Positions 36,097 to 44,757 of a stretch of DNA of 64,000 nt are shown here, piece by piece (the first letter of the stretch is position 1; every line of letters begins with the position of its first letter). The stretch spans positions 1-64,000 of the forward strand of contig JANQGG010000006.1 of NCBI GenBank assembly GCA_028277445.1, read 5' to 3'. A model generated the notes under the pieces. That model was not told the origin of the DNA and made no database searches. It was given only the letters and a program-made list of their open reading frames with translations. The translations under genes were made by a program, and so were the position numbers. The stretch is from Chloroherpetonaceae bacterium. GTDB taxonomy: Bacteria > Bacteroidota > Chlorobiia > Chlorobiales > Chloroherpetonaceae.

Positions 36097-37015
36097 CCGT
36101 AATGATTATCAAAAATTTTTGCTGCCCGAAATGGTTTCAAAGCTTAAAACGCTTGACCTGAAGGCAAGGTTTATTGTCAATGGGTTTTTAATTGGCTTGC
36201 ATAAAAGCCCTTTTCATGGATTTAGCGCCGAGTTTGCCGAGCATCGTCAATACGTTTTTGGCGATGAACCCAAGTACATTGATTGGCGAGTGGTAGCCCG
36301 AACGGAAAAATATTATATCAAGCAATTTGAAGAAGAAACGAATTTGCGCTCCTTGATTTTGCTGGATACTTCCGACTCCATGAAGTTTTCCTCTTCAACA
36401 AATTTATTACCAAAAATTGAATACGGTTGTTATTTATCGGGGGCCCTTGCTCATTTGATGATCAAACAACACGATAGCGTTGGCTTAATCACATTCAGCG
36501 ACAGGTTGCATCAATTTATCCCGATACGCCAATCCCAGGCGCATCTTAACGACATCTTAAAAGCGTTATCGAAAGAAAATGACGTTGTTCAGTCCGGTGA
36601 AGGTAGAACAACAAATTTCGAACAAATTTTTCCGATGGTTGCAGAAAAACTCAAAAACCGAAATCTGATTATTTTGATCAGCGATTTATGGGATGTTCAG
36701 GATGTTGTTATTAAAGCCATGAAGCTATTTCATTTTCAGCGCAACGAAATGATCGTGTTCCATTTGCTTGATCCAAACGAAGCAAACCTGGATTATTCCG
36801 AACCGTTGCGATTTCAGGATTTGGAAACCAAGGGGCTAAAAAGCTCAAATCCCCATCAAATAAAAAACGCCTATAAACAAGCTTTTAAAACCTTTACCGG
36901 AAACTATCAGAAACATTTATCTGACGCAAAAATTGATTATACCGTGATTTTTACATCTGAAAGTTTTGAGCATGCACTTTTGGGGTATTTAAAGAAGCGT
37001 ACACGACTTAATTGA
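36089..37015 (+). CDS. DUF58 domain protein (vWA-like)
   Basis: A 308-residue cytosolic protein of the DUF58 family, usually encoded with MoxR AAA+ ATPases and vWA proteins. Signatures are HKSPFHGFSAEFAEHRQYVFGDEPKYIDWRV (the conserved G.S.EF.E.R.Y..GD....IDWR pattern, residues 36-67) and LILLDTSDSM (a MIDAS-like DxSxS) near 93-102. No moxR gene is adjacent. It overlaps the preceding lipoprotein gene by eight bases, forming a murA-lipoprotein-DUF58 transcript. Confidence 0.92.
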   Translation: MTSRNDYQKFLLPEMVSKLKTLDLKARFIVNGFLIGLHKSPFHGFSAEFAEHRQYVFGDEPKYIDWRVVARTEKYYIKQFEEETNLRSLILLDTSDSMKFSSSTNLLPKIEYGCYLSGALAHLMIKQHDSVGLITFSDRLHQFIPIRQSQAHLNDILKALSKENDVVQSGEGRTTNFEQIFPMVAEKLKNRNLIILISDLWDVQDVVIKAMKLFHFQRNEMIVFHLLDPNEANLDYSEPLRFQDLETKGLKSSNPHQIKNAYKQAFKTFTGNYQKHLSDAKIDYTVIFTSESFEHALLGYLKKRTRLN

Positions 37016-37090
37016 TTTTCTTATGAACTTATGACTCAAACAGTAGGATTCGGAGAATGTTTGGAAAATTGGGGGAATCAATTGTTAAAC

Positions 37091-37504
37091 TTAAGTTTCT
37101 TCAGATTCACTAACGCCATAAAATTCAATTTTACATCCCCTGGCTTTTAACCCGGTGTCCTTGAAAAGCTGTTCGATGAGTTGGGAAGAATATTGTTTTT
37201 CAACATCAAGAATTTTCCCGTTATCTTCACATAAAAAATGGTGGTGTTCATGAACATTGCCATCAAAGTGAACTTTGCCATCCTCGAAAACAAGACGTTG
37301 AATTATGCCTTCTTCCGCCAACAAATTTAAGTTACGATAGACTGTACCTAAACTAATACTCGGTAAAATTTGTCGGGTTTGCTCATATACCCAGTCTGCT
37401 GTAGGATGTGTTTTTGTTGCTCGAACAATATTGAGAATTTCTTCTCGCTGCCTGGAATATCTCTGACCAGCCCGATCATGATTTTTAGATTTCATCTTAA
37501 CCAT
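37091..37504 (-). CDS. Fur/PerR family regulator
   Basis: A 137-residue metal-dependent repressor of the Fur family. The winged helix (RQREEILNIVRATKTHPTADWVYEQTRQILPSISLGTVYRNLNLLAEEGII) is followed by the metal site HEHHHFLCEDNGKI. Only one Cys lies in that segment, not the CxxC of typical Fur. The short helical C-terminus carries one further Cys (ARGCKIEFYG), so the structural zinc site with two CxxC pairs is not present. It could be a PerR- or Fur-like sensor of peroxide or iron. The ATG at 37502-37504 is preferred to a TTG at 37543. A Fur-box-like palindrome lies upstream. Confidence 0.9.
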   Translation of the reverse strand: MVKMKSKNHDRAGQRYSRQREEILNIVRATKTHPTADWVYEQTRQILPSISLGTVYRNLNLLAEEGIIQRLVFEDGKVHFDGNVHEHHHFLCEDNGKILDVEKQYSSQLIEQLFKDTGLKARGCKIEFYGVSESEET

Positions 37505-37582
37505 TAATTTTAGTTTGCTGGTAATGCATACTATTAACTTCAAACTATGAAAAAGTGTGATAAGTTCAAATTTTTGTTAAAA

Positions 37583-37597
37583 TAATAACTCTTATCA
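37583..37597. promoter_or_regulatory. Fur/PerR-box-like 7-1-7 palindrome
   Basis: TAATAACTCTTATCA matches the PerR/Fur 7-1-7 consensus TGATAATnATTATCA at 11 of 14 positions. It lies about 80 bases upstream of the regulator ATG, so autoregulation is likely. It is a visual match, without a scored search. Confidence 0.45.
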
Positions 37598-37721
37598 TTT
37601 ATACAAATTTTTTAGATGCGAATTATAAGCAACTAAAGGCAAAGAAATCTCGGATATTCTTTTGAGTTTTAAGATTCTACAATTATATTTTAGGCTGTTT
37701 AGTTTAAGTTAAGTACTTGAT

Positions 37722-37798
37722 GGGCCCTTAGCTCAGTTGGTTAGAGCAAGCGACTCATAATCGCTGGGTCGTGGGTTCAAGTCCTACAGGGCCCACCA
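37722..37798 (+). tRNA. tRNA with CAT anticodon, probably tRNA-Ile2 (or elongator Met)
   Basis: Cloverleaf with acceptor GGGCCCT/AGGGCCC, D-loop AGCTCAGTTGGTTAGAGC, anticodon stem-loop AGCGA-ctCATaa-TCGCT, T-arm GGGTTCAAGTCC, and encoded CCA (37796-37798). Anticodon CAT. The anticodon arm GCGACTCATAATCGC is the same as in E. coli tRNA-Ile2, in which TilS makes lysidine. I favour Ile2, but an elongator tRNA-Met cannot be excluded without the modification context. Confidence 0.9.
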
Positions 37799-37802
37799 AA
37801 TA

Positions 37803-37876
37803 GGCGTGTTCGTCTAGCGGCCAAGGACACCGCCCTCTCAAGGCGGAGATCAGGGGTTCGAATCCCCTACACGCTA
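37803..37876 (+). tRNA. tRNA-Glu (CTC)
   Basis: Acceptor GGCGTGT/ACACGCT, anticodon stem CCGCC-ctCTCaa-GGCGG, T-arm AGGGGTTCGAATCCCCT. Anticodon CTC reads GAG. The body resembles normal bacterial tRNA-Glu, but those usually carry TTC. CCA is not encoded (CC then G). Confidence 0.93.
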
Positions 37877-37894
37877 CCGTGGTTTTTTAGTCTT

Positions 37895-37968
37895 GCACCA
37901 GTAGCTCAATTGGATAGAGCATTTGACTTCGGATCAAAGGGTTAGGGGTTCGAGTCCTCTCTGGTGTA
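37895..37968 (+). tRNA. tRNA-Arg (TCG)
   Basis: Acceptor GCACCAG/CTGGTGT, D-loop AGCTCAATTGGATAGAGC, anticodon stem-loop TTTGA-ctTCGga-TCAAA, T-arm GGGGTTCGAGTCCTC. Anticodon TCG reads CGA and related codons. CCA is not encoded. Its body is similar to the following Arg gene, suggesting duplication. Confidence 0.93.
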
Positions 37969-37986
37969 CTATGTTATGATGATTTA

Positions 37987-38060
37987 GCACCTGTAGCTCA
38001 ATTGGATAGAGCATCTGACTACGGATCAGAAGGTTGAGGGTTCGAATCCTTCCGGGTGCA
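37987..38060 (+). tRNA. tRNA-Arg (ACG)
   Basis: Acceptor GCACCTG/CGGGTGC, D-loop AGCTCAATTGGATAGAGC identical to the previous tRNA, anticodon stem-loop TCTGA-ctACGga-TCAGA. Anticodon ACG (A34 is normally deaminated to inosine by TadA) reads CGU, CGC and CGA. CCA is not encoded. Confidence 0.94.
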
Positions 38061-38074
38061 CGAGTTTTTTAACT

Positions 38075-38147
38075 TGGGGAGTGGCCAAATTGGTAAGGCA
38101 CCTGATTCTGGATCAGGCAATTGCAGGTTCGAGTCCTGCCTCCTCAG
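38075..38147 (+). tRNA. tRNA-Gln (CTG)
   Basis: Acceptor TGGGGAG/CTCCTCA with discriminator G, anticodon stem-loop CCTGA-ttCTGga-TCAGG, T-arm CAGGTTCGAGTCCTG. Anticodon CTG reads CAG; the usual companion TTG is not in this cluster. CCA is not encoded. The 77 bases to the MCP gene stop hold nothing recognised. Confidence 0.93.
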
Positions 38148-38224
38148 CAAAGTTTTAAGGTCTCTAGCATCCCTCCAAAACCAACCGAATTCACAAGCTA
38201 ATAAAACTCTATAACAACCCTGAG

Positions 38225-40129
38225 CTACAACAATTGCGGGGTTTCAGAAACACGGAATCGTTTGATGGCGCTTTGGAGTTGCTCGGCTTGTGTGATTAAA
38301 TCCTGCGTAAGTTGTGAAATTTCCTGCGAGGCTTCTTTATTCCTTAGCGCTGTATCGGATAGCGAGGATATGGATTTATTGACGCGGTCGCTGATCTCTT
38401 TTTGGGCTTCGGCCTGTTCAACAACCTGACTCGTTCTAATATTCATATCCGACGTTTTCATCGTAATCTGCTGACTGCTTCGCATTTGCGTATCAATTAA
38501 ATTAGAAAGCCGGCTCATGATCAAGCTGGAGCGGGAATAGAAAGAGGTGATTTGCTCCAGTGTTTTTTCTGCGGATTTGTAATTGTTTTTACTGTCTCTT
38601 GAACTCTGCCCGGTTTCAACCACAGCATCCTGGACTTTTGCCGTCAGTTGCCTAACATTAAACAGCATTTCTTTGATTTGTTGAGAATCTGTCGTTGCAG
38701 CCTCAGCTAACGCTCGAATTTCATTAGCTACTACTTTAAAACCTTTACCGGCTTCACCGGCAATAGCCGACTCAATGGATGCATTCACTGCCAACAGATT
38801 GGTTTGTTTGGCCGTTCTTGCAATTTTTTCCACGATACTGGTAATATCTCGGGTCACTTTATCATAATTATGAATTTGCATCAGTAAGCCTTCCAACTTA
38901 TCTGAGATGCTAACCATACTTAAATTAACCTGTTCAATTGAATATCGCCCTTCCTGAACTTCATGAATAACCTGGCTAAAGACCTGGTTAGCCTCCTGAA
39001 TATTTCTGGCCGCTTCCTGAATAGTTCCGCTTAAATCTTCAATGGATGTTCTGGTTTCGCGAACATTAATTGTTAGGCCTTGCATGTCCTCTACAATTTG
39101 ATTTGCGGTGTGATTCATCTTATCCATGATCTGAATAATCTCTTGAACAGTCAGGGATTGATTTTCAGCATTTTTCATAACCCGGGTTGCCGTATCGCTA
39201 ATTTCTAAAGAAACCTGGTTTAATCGAAGGGTTAAATCCATAATATCACGAACCGATTCCTTTACCGAATCAACCATAATATTTACGGAATCAACCAAAT
39301 CGCCAATTTCATCATCGGGATCATAAGTAATCTTTTGGGTTAAGTCGCCTTGCGAAACATTTTTGGCAGAACTAACAATCTTTTTGATCGGTTCGCCGAT
39401 AAGTCTTTTCATCGCCAATACAACAGCCACTATAACAAGCGCAACAATTATAAGACCTAATAACAATGGCGCAAAAAAAGCTGTCCAGATTTGATCTTCA
39501 ACATAATCCGAATCTATACTAATGGAAATTGCTCCCATTAAATCCCCTTTTGAATAACCAAAACCTGCTTTTTGAGCGAATATCGGATACAAGTAAGTGT
39601 AAGAGTCGCCATTTTCCGATTCAATTTTTTCCCAAAAAGCATATTCACTGGATTGAATGGTTTTAAATTCGGTTTTTCGTTCAAGCCTCATTTCCGAAAA
39701 GAGTTTTTCAAAATCGCGCAATGCAGCTTCTTCCTGAAGTGAAGGTTTGTTTGAGGGATTCCAATAATTTAATGATGTGAATTTCAGTTTGATAGGATAG
39801 CCGCCAATTTTAAAGCGTTGAGATTTTTCATTCGTTTGATTGGCTGAATCTTGCTGAACATTTAGGCTATAAGCATCAATTAGATTAATTAATTCTGAAC
39901 CTTGCTGATCTTGTGCTTTATAGGAGTCTTGAGCATATTTCGAATTTTTATGCGCGATCATCTCAAGAAGCTCAGCAACAGTTTGAGCTTGTTGTTTAAA
40001 ATAGTTTTTGTTTTGTGTGGATTGATTGAAAAAATAAATCGAGGAGATCAAAATAAGTACCAGCGAAAGAACAATCCCGACTATTACAATAATTTTAGTC
40101 TCTAACTTACTTGTAACTTGATTTACCAT
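38225..40129 (-). CDS. Methyl-accepting chemotaxis protein
   Basis: A 634-residue transmembrane chemoreceptor. TM1 is at about 12-32, a periplasmic sensor follows to about 215, TM2 ([21 protein letters not shown]) is at about 220-241, then HAMP ([26 protein letters not shown]), then a long helical signalling domain. The hairpin tip reads [39 protein letters not shown], close to the CheA/CheW-binding consensus with small differences. It transmits a periplasmic signal to CheA via CheW. It starts after a strong terminator of the upstream cluster (40153-40182), so it has its own promoter between. cheA itself is not in the window. Confidence 0.93.
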   Translation of the reverse strand: MVNQVTSKLETKIIVIVGIVLSLVLILISSIYFFNQSTQNKNYFKQQAQTVAELLEMIAHKNSKYAQDSYKAQDQQGSELINLIDAYSLNVQQDSANQTNEKSQRFKIGGYPIKLKFTSLNYWNPSNKPSLQEEAALRDFEKLFSEMRLERKTEFKTIQSSEYAFWEKIESENGDSYTYLYPIFAQKAGFGYSKGDLMGAISISIDSDYVEDQIWTAFFAPLLLGLIIVALVIVAVVLAMKRLIGEPIKKIVSSAKNVSQGDLTQKITYDPDDEIGDLVDSVNIMVDSVKESVRDIMDLTLRLNQVSLEISDTATRVMKNAENQSLTVQEIIQIMDKMNHTANQIVEDMQGLTINVRETRTSIEDLSGTIQEAARNIQEANQVFSQVIHEVQEGRYSIEQVNLSMVSISDKLEGLLMQIHNYDKVTRDITSIVEKIARTAKQTNLLAVNASIESAIAGEAGKGFKVVANEIRALAEAATTDSQQIKEMLFNVRQLTAKVQDAVVETGQSSRDSKNNYKSAEKTLEQITSFYSRSSLIMSRLSNLIDTQMRSSQQITMKTSDMNIRTSQVVEQAEAQKEISDRVNKSISSLSDTALRNKEASQEISQLTQDLITQAEQLQSAIKRFRVSETPQLL

Positions 40130-40152
40130 TCGTGATTTGGTTTTTTAACCAT

Positions 40153-40182
40153 AAAAAAACCGTCAGTGCAAAACACTGACGG
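40153..40182 (-). terminator. Terminator between the 625-aa protein gene and the MCP gene
   Basis: Perfect 9-base arms ccgtcagtg (40160-40168) and cactgacgg (40174-40182), loop caaaa, and a U run in the minus direction (40153-40159). It lies 20 bases after the stop of the 625-residue protein gene and ends the PATAN-CheY-CheW transcript before the MCP gene. Confidence 0.92.
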
Positions 40183-40201
40183 CATAATTAAAACAATTCA
40201 T

Positions 40202-42079
40202 TTATGCATGGGTTAAGATTGGTTGTGTGTCAAATTGATAACCCATAGAGGTCATAGACTTCATTAAGTGCTCTGCATCCAAATCAACTTTTGTTTTTGC
40301 AGCGCCTTGTTCTTTATTGGAAAGGCCGATCTGAATATTAAAGTATTCAACCAGAGAGCGGCAAAGACTTTCAAGCATTTCCTCTGCTTCACCCTCTACT
40401 GCCAAACCTGAAACGCTTTTATCATTGGGAACAATGGAGTAGCGGAAAACAAAATCAATGTAAGTTAATATATTTGGATTTTGAACGCCCCGAACATCAG
40501 TTGCTTTGTATCTGGCAATATAATCTTCGAGTATTGCATTCGGGTAATGCTTACATGCATAATTAAACAGATCAATAAATGCCTTAAGGTATTCCAATCG
40601 CAACGTTGATGTTTTGAATAAAATATCTTTGGTCATAGCATCTAACTGCTTTTGCCACATGGTCCAGATTTCAAGGAATTTTCTGAATCGCATGCCGGCC
40701 ATTCTTTTTTTAGCGCCTGGATCCGATTCGCTCATTTCCTTTGCATCAGGATTATCCAATTTGTTTCTTAGCTGAGTAATATCCGAAACAACACGCCGTT
40801 CAATGAAATTTTCAGCGTAATCGGAATTTTTCTGTTTTAGCTTCAACAGAAAGTCCAATCCTTCTTCTTTGATAAGTGGCAGAGGAATTTGAATATAACG
40901 ACAGGCTTCATCCAAACGGTTTGTATCCACATAAAAATTAGCCAGTGCAATCTGGTAGGGATAATAGGTTAAATCCGAAGCAAACGTCATTAACAGATAA
41001 AACTCTTTCTTTAACGGGTCGGATTCGCTTGCTGTCCGATCTTTCCAGTATAAGCTCTTTTGCGCTTTATCTTCGGGAGAAGGCACATTGATTTTTTTGA
41101 AGAATCCTGCTTTGATATATGCCTGACCGCCAGCTCGTTCGCGTTCGATCATTTTTTCAATCACGCTTTTCATCTCTGCTCGTACTTTTTCCTGGCCGGC
41201 TAAAGGTTGCTGATCAAGCGCAGCATAAAGATGCATGATGGCTAGCAATTGATTTTCTACCCGATCATCGCCTTTGGTTGTCTTCATTTTGGCCAGATAA
41301 TCATAAGCGATCATATAATTGGATTGAAAAATAACTTCATCCTGACGCTTCACAATAGCATCGGAACGACGGCCAACGCCCTGCTTAAACCTAATATTCA
41401 AAGCCAGCGCAACGGTTAGCGCTTTAAAGTATTCTTTGTTTCGGAAGAACTTTTCAACTTCAAACATTTTGGCCTCTTCATCAAGGCCTTTTTCAAGCTC
41501 ATCATCAACTTTTAAGACAATTTTATCACCATCAACACGTAGAATAAAATCGTCTTGTTCGGTTGAAAAAGCCGATGTTTCACTATCTTCCGAAATAATA
41601 TCACCAAGGATACCTTCAAGATCCAATCCCAACAAATTATCTGATTCGCTTTCAGATTCATCCGAATCCAATGAGAACGTTTCTTGCGCCGAAGGTTCTT
41701 CCAATGGCTGTTCTGTTGTAACTTCAGGTTGAGGGGCTTCAGCTTCAATAGATTCTTGAGGCTTACTTTCTTCAGGCTCTACAGCCGTTGATTCCGGCTG
41801 AACAACAGGCTGATCGGCGGCCGCTATAATTTCTTGCAGAATGCCTGAAAATTCCGATAACCTTGCATCAGGTATTACGGAATTTGATTTGATAAATGCG
41901 CTAATTTGTTGAAGCTCCGAATCCAGCGTTTGAAGAATCACATTATCTTTATTACGACTTATTGCATTTTGTATCTTACCAGAATACTTAATCAAATTAT
42001 ACATTAAATCAGCACGTAGCGATACAACTTCATCAGCGCTCATTGAACTCCCGGATGTTTTTTGAGAAATAGTGGCCAT
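40202..42079 (-). CDS. Uncharacterised 625-aa protein in a chemotaxis-like cluster
   Basis: An approximately 625-residue cytosolic protein that I do not recognise. Residues 1-80 are helical (ADEVVSLRADLMYNLIKYSG). Residues about 90-185 are acidic and low-complexity (many Glu, Gln, Pro and Ser), a likely linker. Residues 190-600 are almost entirely helical and may form TPR-like or other alpha-alpha repeats (FFRNKEYFKALTVALALNIRFKQG). There are no TM helices or catalytic motifs. ATG 42077-42079 is preferred because the 19 residues before it read as non-coding. The gene follows cheW by 63 bases and precedes the terminator, so it belongs to the CheY/CheW transcript; a role in clustering or coupling receptors is inference. 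Confidence 0.8.
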   Translation of the reverse strand: MATISQKTSGSSMSADEVVSLRADLMYNLIKYSGKIQNAISRNKDNVILQTLDSELQQISAFIKSNSVIPDARLSEFSGILQEIIAAADQPVVQPESTAVEPEESKPQESIEAEAPQPEVTTEQPLEEPSAQETFSLDSDESESESDNLLGLDLEGILGDIISEDSETSAFSTEQDDFILRVDGDKIVLKVDDELEKGLDEEAKMFEVEKFFRNKEYFKALTVALALNIRFKQGVGRRSDAIVKRQDEVIFQSNYMIAYDYLAKMKTTKGDDRVENQLLAIMHLYAALDQQPLAGQEKVRAEMKSVIEKMIERERAGGQAYIKAGFFKKINVPSPEDKAQKSLYWKDRTASESDPLKKEFYLLMTFASDLTYYPYQIALANFYVDTNRLDEACRYIQIPLPLIKEEGLDFLLKLKQKNSDYAENFIERRVVSDITQLRNKLDNPDAKEMSESDPGAKKRMAGMRFRKFLEIWTMWQKQLDAMTKDILFKTSTLRLEYLKAFIDLFNYACKHYPNAILEDYIARYKATDVRGVQNPNILTYIDFVFRYSIVPNDKSVSGLAVEGEAEEMLESLCRSLVEYFNIQIGLSNKEQGAAKTKVDLDAEHLMKSMTSMGYQFDTQPILTHA

Positions 42080-42142
42080 GTATGTATAGTTTATATTTTT
42101 ATAATAATTACACCTGGTTGAATTTTTATAACCCAAGACGAA

Positions 42143-42805
42143 TCATTGAAACTGGGTTAATTCTTTCAAATTCAGAAGCTTTTTTGTATCAATCAACACG
42201 ACTTCATTTTCGCCCAACTCTTCACCTGAGCGCACAAAAAGTCCTTCGGCACAAGACACAATTCTACCCAACTCGCTATCTTCACTGCTAACTTTTATGA
42301 TTTCATGTTCTGCAACCCGAAGCACGTCTAAAACCGAATCGACAACAAAACCAACGGAAAACACCGCGGTTTTAAGAATAGTAATTTTTTCAGCTGCTTT
42401 CTGTTTGCGTGAAACAGTTGTAGATTTTTTTTTAAATCCTAAAATGGCATGTAAATCAACGACCGATGTAATTTCACCTCGTACATTACAAATCCCCATG
42501 ATATACGAGGGCAATCCCGGCACCGGGATAATATTTTGCATGTCAATGACGCCTTCAACATCTTTAACTCGAAATGCAACTTCGCGATCTCCTAAAAGAA
42601 CCGCCATATACTGCTCGCGTTGCTCATCTTCCGGTTCAACCTTATCTAACGGCCGTCCTTCAACAATCTCAAGCTTTTGCTTTACCTGGCTTGGTATTTT
42701 CTTTAAATCTTCAACTTTAATCTCGCCGGGCGATTTCCAAACGAACGGATTCTGAACCAACGAATCCTTTGGAAGCTTCTGCGATTCTTTTTGCAAATCG
42801 GCCAT
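42143..42805 (-). CDS. CheW-like coupling protein
   Basis: A 220-residue protein with a CheW domain at about 65-215. QYMAVLLGDREVAFRVKDVEGVIDMQNIIPVPGLPSYIMGICNVRGEI is a textbook CheW core with the VRG motif, followed by VVDLHAILGF and IDTKKLLNL. It would link chemoreceptors to CheA. The N-terminal 60 residues are charged and unusual in length compared with the roughly 150-residue classical CheW. It lies 19 bases after the CheY-like gene and before the 625-aa protein gene. Confidence 0.92.
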   Translation of the reverse strand: MADLQKESQKLPKDSLVQNPFVWKSPGEIKVEDLKKIPSQVKQKLEIVEGRPLDKVEPEDEQREQYMAVLLGDREVAFRVKDVEGVIDMQNIIPVPGLPSYIMGICNVRGEITSVVDLHAILGFKKKSTTVSRKQKAAEKITILKTAVFSVGFVVDSVLDVLRVAEHEIIKVSSEDSELGRIVSCAEGLFVRSGEELGENEVVLIDTKKLLNLKELTQFQ

Positions 42806-42824
42806 CTTATATCCAAAATAGATG

Positions 42825-43193
42825 TTATGGCATACTCATTGCCTTATTAACAGTATCTACGAGATCCTGATCATTAAAAGGCTTGATTAAATATGCTATT
42901 GCACCTTGCCTTAATCCCCAGAATTTATCACTATCCTGATTTTTAGATGTAATCATAATGATCGGTATTTTTTCGGTTTCCGGTGTTTTTTTCAAGTTTC
43001 TGCATACCTGAAAACCATCTTTTTTAGGCATAACTACATCAAGAACAATTAAATCAGGTTTTTCATCTTTTGCTTTTTGCTCTCCTTCCTCACCATCATT
43101 TGCCTCAATAATGCTATAGCCAAGCGTTCCCATTACTTTTGCAATTATAGCTCTTTCAACTGCACTATCATCAATAATTAATACCCTTGGCAT
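42825..43193 (-). CDS. CheY-like response regulator
   Basis: A 122-residue single-domain receiver. The acidic pair is in VLIIDDSAVE (residues 8-9), the phospho-acceptor Asp in LIVLDVVMPKKDGF (about residue 52), the Thr/Ser switch in IIMITSK and Lys in YLIKPF. It is phosphorylated by a CheA-type kinase encoded elsewhere. It corresponds in position to the PixH/PilH-type gene of cyanobacterial and pilus-motility clusters. It lies 43 bases after the PATAN gene. Confidence 0.94.
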   Translation of the reverse strand: MPRVLIIDDSAVERAIIAKVMGTLGYSIIEANDGEEGEQKAKDEKPDLIVLDVVMPKKDGFQVCRNLKKTPETEKIPIIMITSKNQDSDKFWGLRQGAIAYLIKPFNDQDLVDTVNKAMSMP

Positions 43194-43236
43194 GGACTAA
43201 ATAGTTTTGGTTTGTTTTTAAAAACTAACAATAAAC

Positions 43237-44337
43237 TTAATTCTTTAAATATTTATGTACAATTTCAACCAATTGCCCATCTTTGAATGGCTTGGTGATA
43301 TAGTCGTTGGCGCCGGCATGAAGTCCCAAATTTTTATCAATTTCCGCATCCTTAGCCGATAGCATGATTATAGGGATATTTTTCAGGGCTTCAAAATCCG
43401 CTCGCAATGTCTTACAAACTTTTAATCCGGTAGTATCAGGAAGCATGACATCCAATAGAATCAAATCGGGATTTTGCTCATCGGCAAGCTTAATGGCCGC
43501 TTCTCCGGTTGCAGCGCTAATTAATCCGTATCCGGTATCGGAAAGCGCCATTTCAATGGACTTACGAATAACAGCGCTGTCATCAACGATTAGAATTTTC
43601 TTGCGGGTATCTTCTTCACTTTGAGGTATTTCTACCCATTTCTCTTCGATGAAAAAGGCGATGGCTTTAAGCACCAACACATCATCCATCTTTAACTTCA
43701 TGATGATGGTTTTAATATCTGTTTTACCATCTAATGCTAAAAACACTTTCCATTCATCAAGCTTTAGGGCAATTTCTTTCAAATTATCATCGCCACGTTT
43801 GGTTCGTCGTGGCACAACGCTCGTATTTGGAATGGTTTCGCGAACCAATTTAAGCTCATCGACCTTTACGGCAGCATTCATTAAAATATTCTGAACATCA
43901 ACGCCGTTGCTTAACGCCTGCACACGAAGCGGCGCTTCGGGATCAAATGATACTTTAGCATTTTTTTCCTGAAGCAGCATCGTAATCACTCGCTCTATCT
44001 GGATGCGAATAGCTCTGACAAGCCTTGGTGCATCAACCTTCTTCATGGCCGCAAGAATTTGCTCAATTCGCTTTCCTTTTAAGTTTGTTTTTTGAAGGCG
44101 AATTGCTTCATCCAGATCGGCGCGGTTAATGTAATTTTCTTCAAGTAAGATAGCCCCCAGGTCTTCACTGCCTGTATCTACGGCTATGACCATACCATTT
44201 CTGAAATAGACCACTTGTTTTCGATCACCATAGTCAGTTGCAGATTGCACAACCATTGCGCCGGTTTTACGCATGGTTCGGATCAATTGCAGCATCTCAG
44301 TAATTGACCATCCTTTTATGCTTCCCGTAAATGCCAT
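43237..44337 (-). CDS. PATAN (DUF4388) domain response regulator
   Basis: A 366-residue protein. Its N-terminal DUF4388/PATAN domain (FTGSIKGWSITEMLQLIRTMRKTGAMVV, then VYFRNGMVIAV) is followed by a helical middle, then a receiver domain (about 245-365: KILIVDDSAVIRKSIEMAL with the acceptor Asp in LILLDVMLPDTTGL and Lys in YITKPF). This is the architecture of PatA/PixG proteins, which in cyanobacteria control phototaxis or heterocyst pattern by binding pilus motor ATPases. The gene order PATAN-CheY-CheW-(new gene)-MCP parallels pixGHIJ. It is the first gene of the transcript. Confidence 0.92.
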   Translation of the reverse strand: MAFTGSIKGWSITEMLQLIRTMRKTGAMVVQSATDYGDRKQVVYFRNGMVIAVDTGSEDLGAILLEENYINRADLDEAIRLQKTNLKGKRIEQILAAMKKVDAPRLVRAIRIQIERVITMLLQEKNAKVSFDPEAPLRVQALSNGVDVQNILMNAAVKVDELKLVRETIPNTSVVPRRTKRGDDNLKEIALKLDEWKVFLALDGKTDIKTIIMKLKMDDVLVLKAIAFFIEEKWVEIPQSEEDTRKKILIVDDSAVIRKSIEMALSDTGYGLISAATGEAAIKLADEQNPDLILLDVMLPDTTGLKVCKTLRADFEALKNIPIIMLSAKDAEIDKNLGLHAGANDYITKPFKDGQLVEIVHKYLKN

Positions 44338-44481
44338 TGATTAGTAATACATATTTTGATTAAGAGGAACTCTGCGGTTTTGTATCATTTCAACAATCAT
44401 CACCAATTGCGAGGCTTATTTATGAAATATAATAAATAGATGGAAATATAAAACGCCTCGTTACGGCTCAATAGAAATAAA

Positions 44482-44510
44482 AAAGGAGATACCTTTGCGA
44501 TATCTCCTTT
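44482..44510 (-). terminator. Terminator of the small lipoprotein gene
   Basis: Arms aaaggagata and tatctccttt (44483-44510 region) with loop cctttgcga, followed by U residues in the minus direction. It lies about 40 bases beyond the lipoprotein stop. Confidence 0.9.
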
Positions 44511-44550
44511 AAAAAGTATGCGTACCGAAAAATGAGTACAATCAAACCTA

Positions 44551-44757
44551 TTACTTATCAGCTTTTTCTTCAGCTGGCGCTTCTTCTGCAGCTGCTGCAG
44601 TATCAGCCATTGCGGCGGATGTATCTTCTTTAGCTTCCATTTTAGCTTCTTCAGCTTGTTCTTGCTTAGGCGCTTCTTCTTTTTTCTCAGCGTCTTTGCT
44701 TGGTCCGCAAGCTACAGCAGTCAGAGCGATAAAAATAGCCAAGATAAATTTTTTCAT
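44551..44757 (-). CDS. Small Ala/Glu/Lys-rich lipoprotein
   Basis: A 68-residue lipoprotein: signal MKKFILAIFIALTAVAC with the acylated Cys17, then a hydrophilic low-complexity tail of Ala, Glu, Lys, Pro, Asp and Thr. Similar short acidic or basic lipoproteins occur in many bacteria without a known role. It has its own terminator. The tail contains repeated AEEAPAEE-like units and is likely disordered. The ATG is preceded by a ggaca-type weak ribosome-binding site. Confidence 0.82.
   Translation of the reverse strand: MKKFILAIFIALTAVACGPSKDAEKKEEAPKQEQAEEAKMEAKEDTSAAMADTAAAAEEAPAEEKADK

Noticed and set aside
37722-38147. CRISPR-like spacing of similar units
   Set aside because: The repeated units are five tRNA genes with full cloverleaf features; no CRISPR repeats occur in the window.
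42297-42755. 152-codon + frame opposite cheW
   Set aside because: Antisense shadow of a recognised CheW domain.
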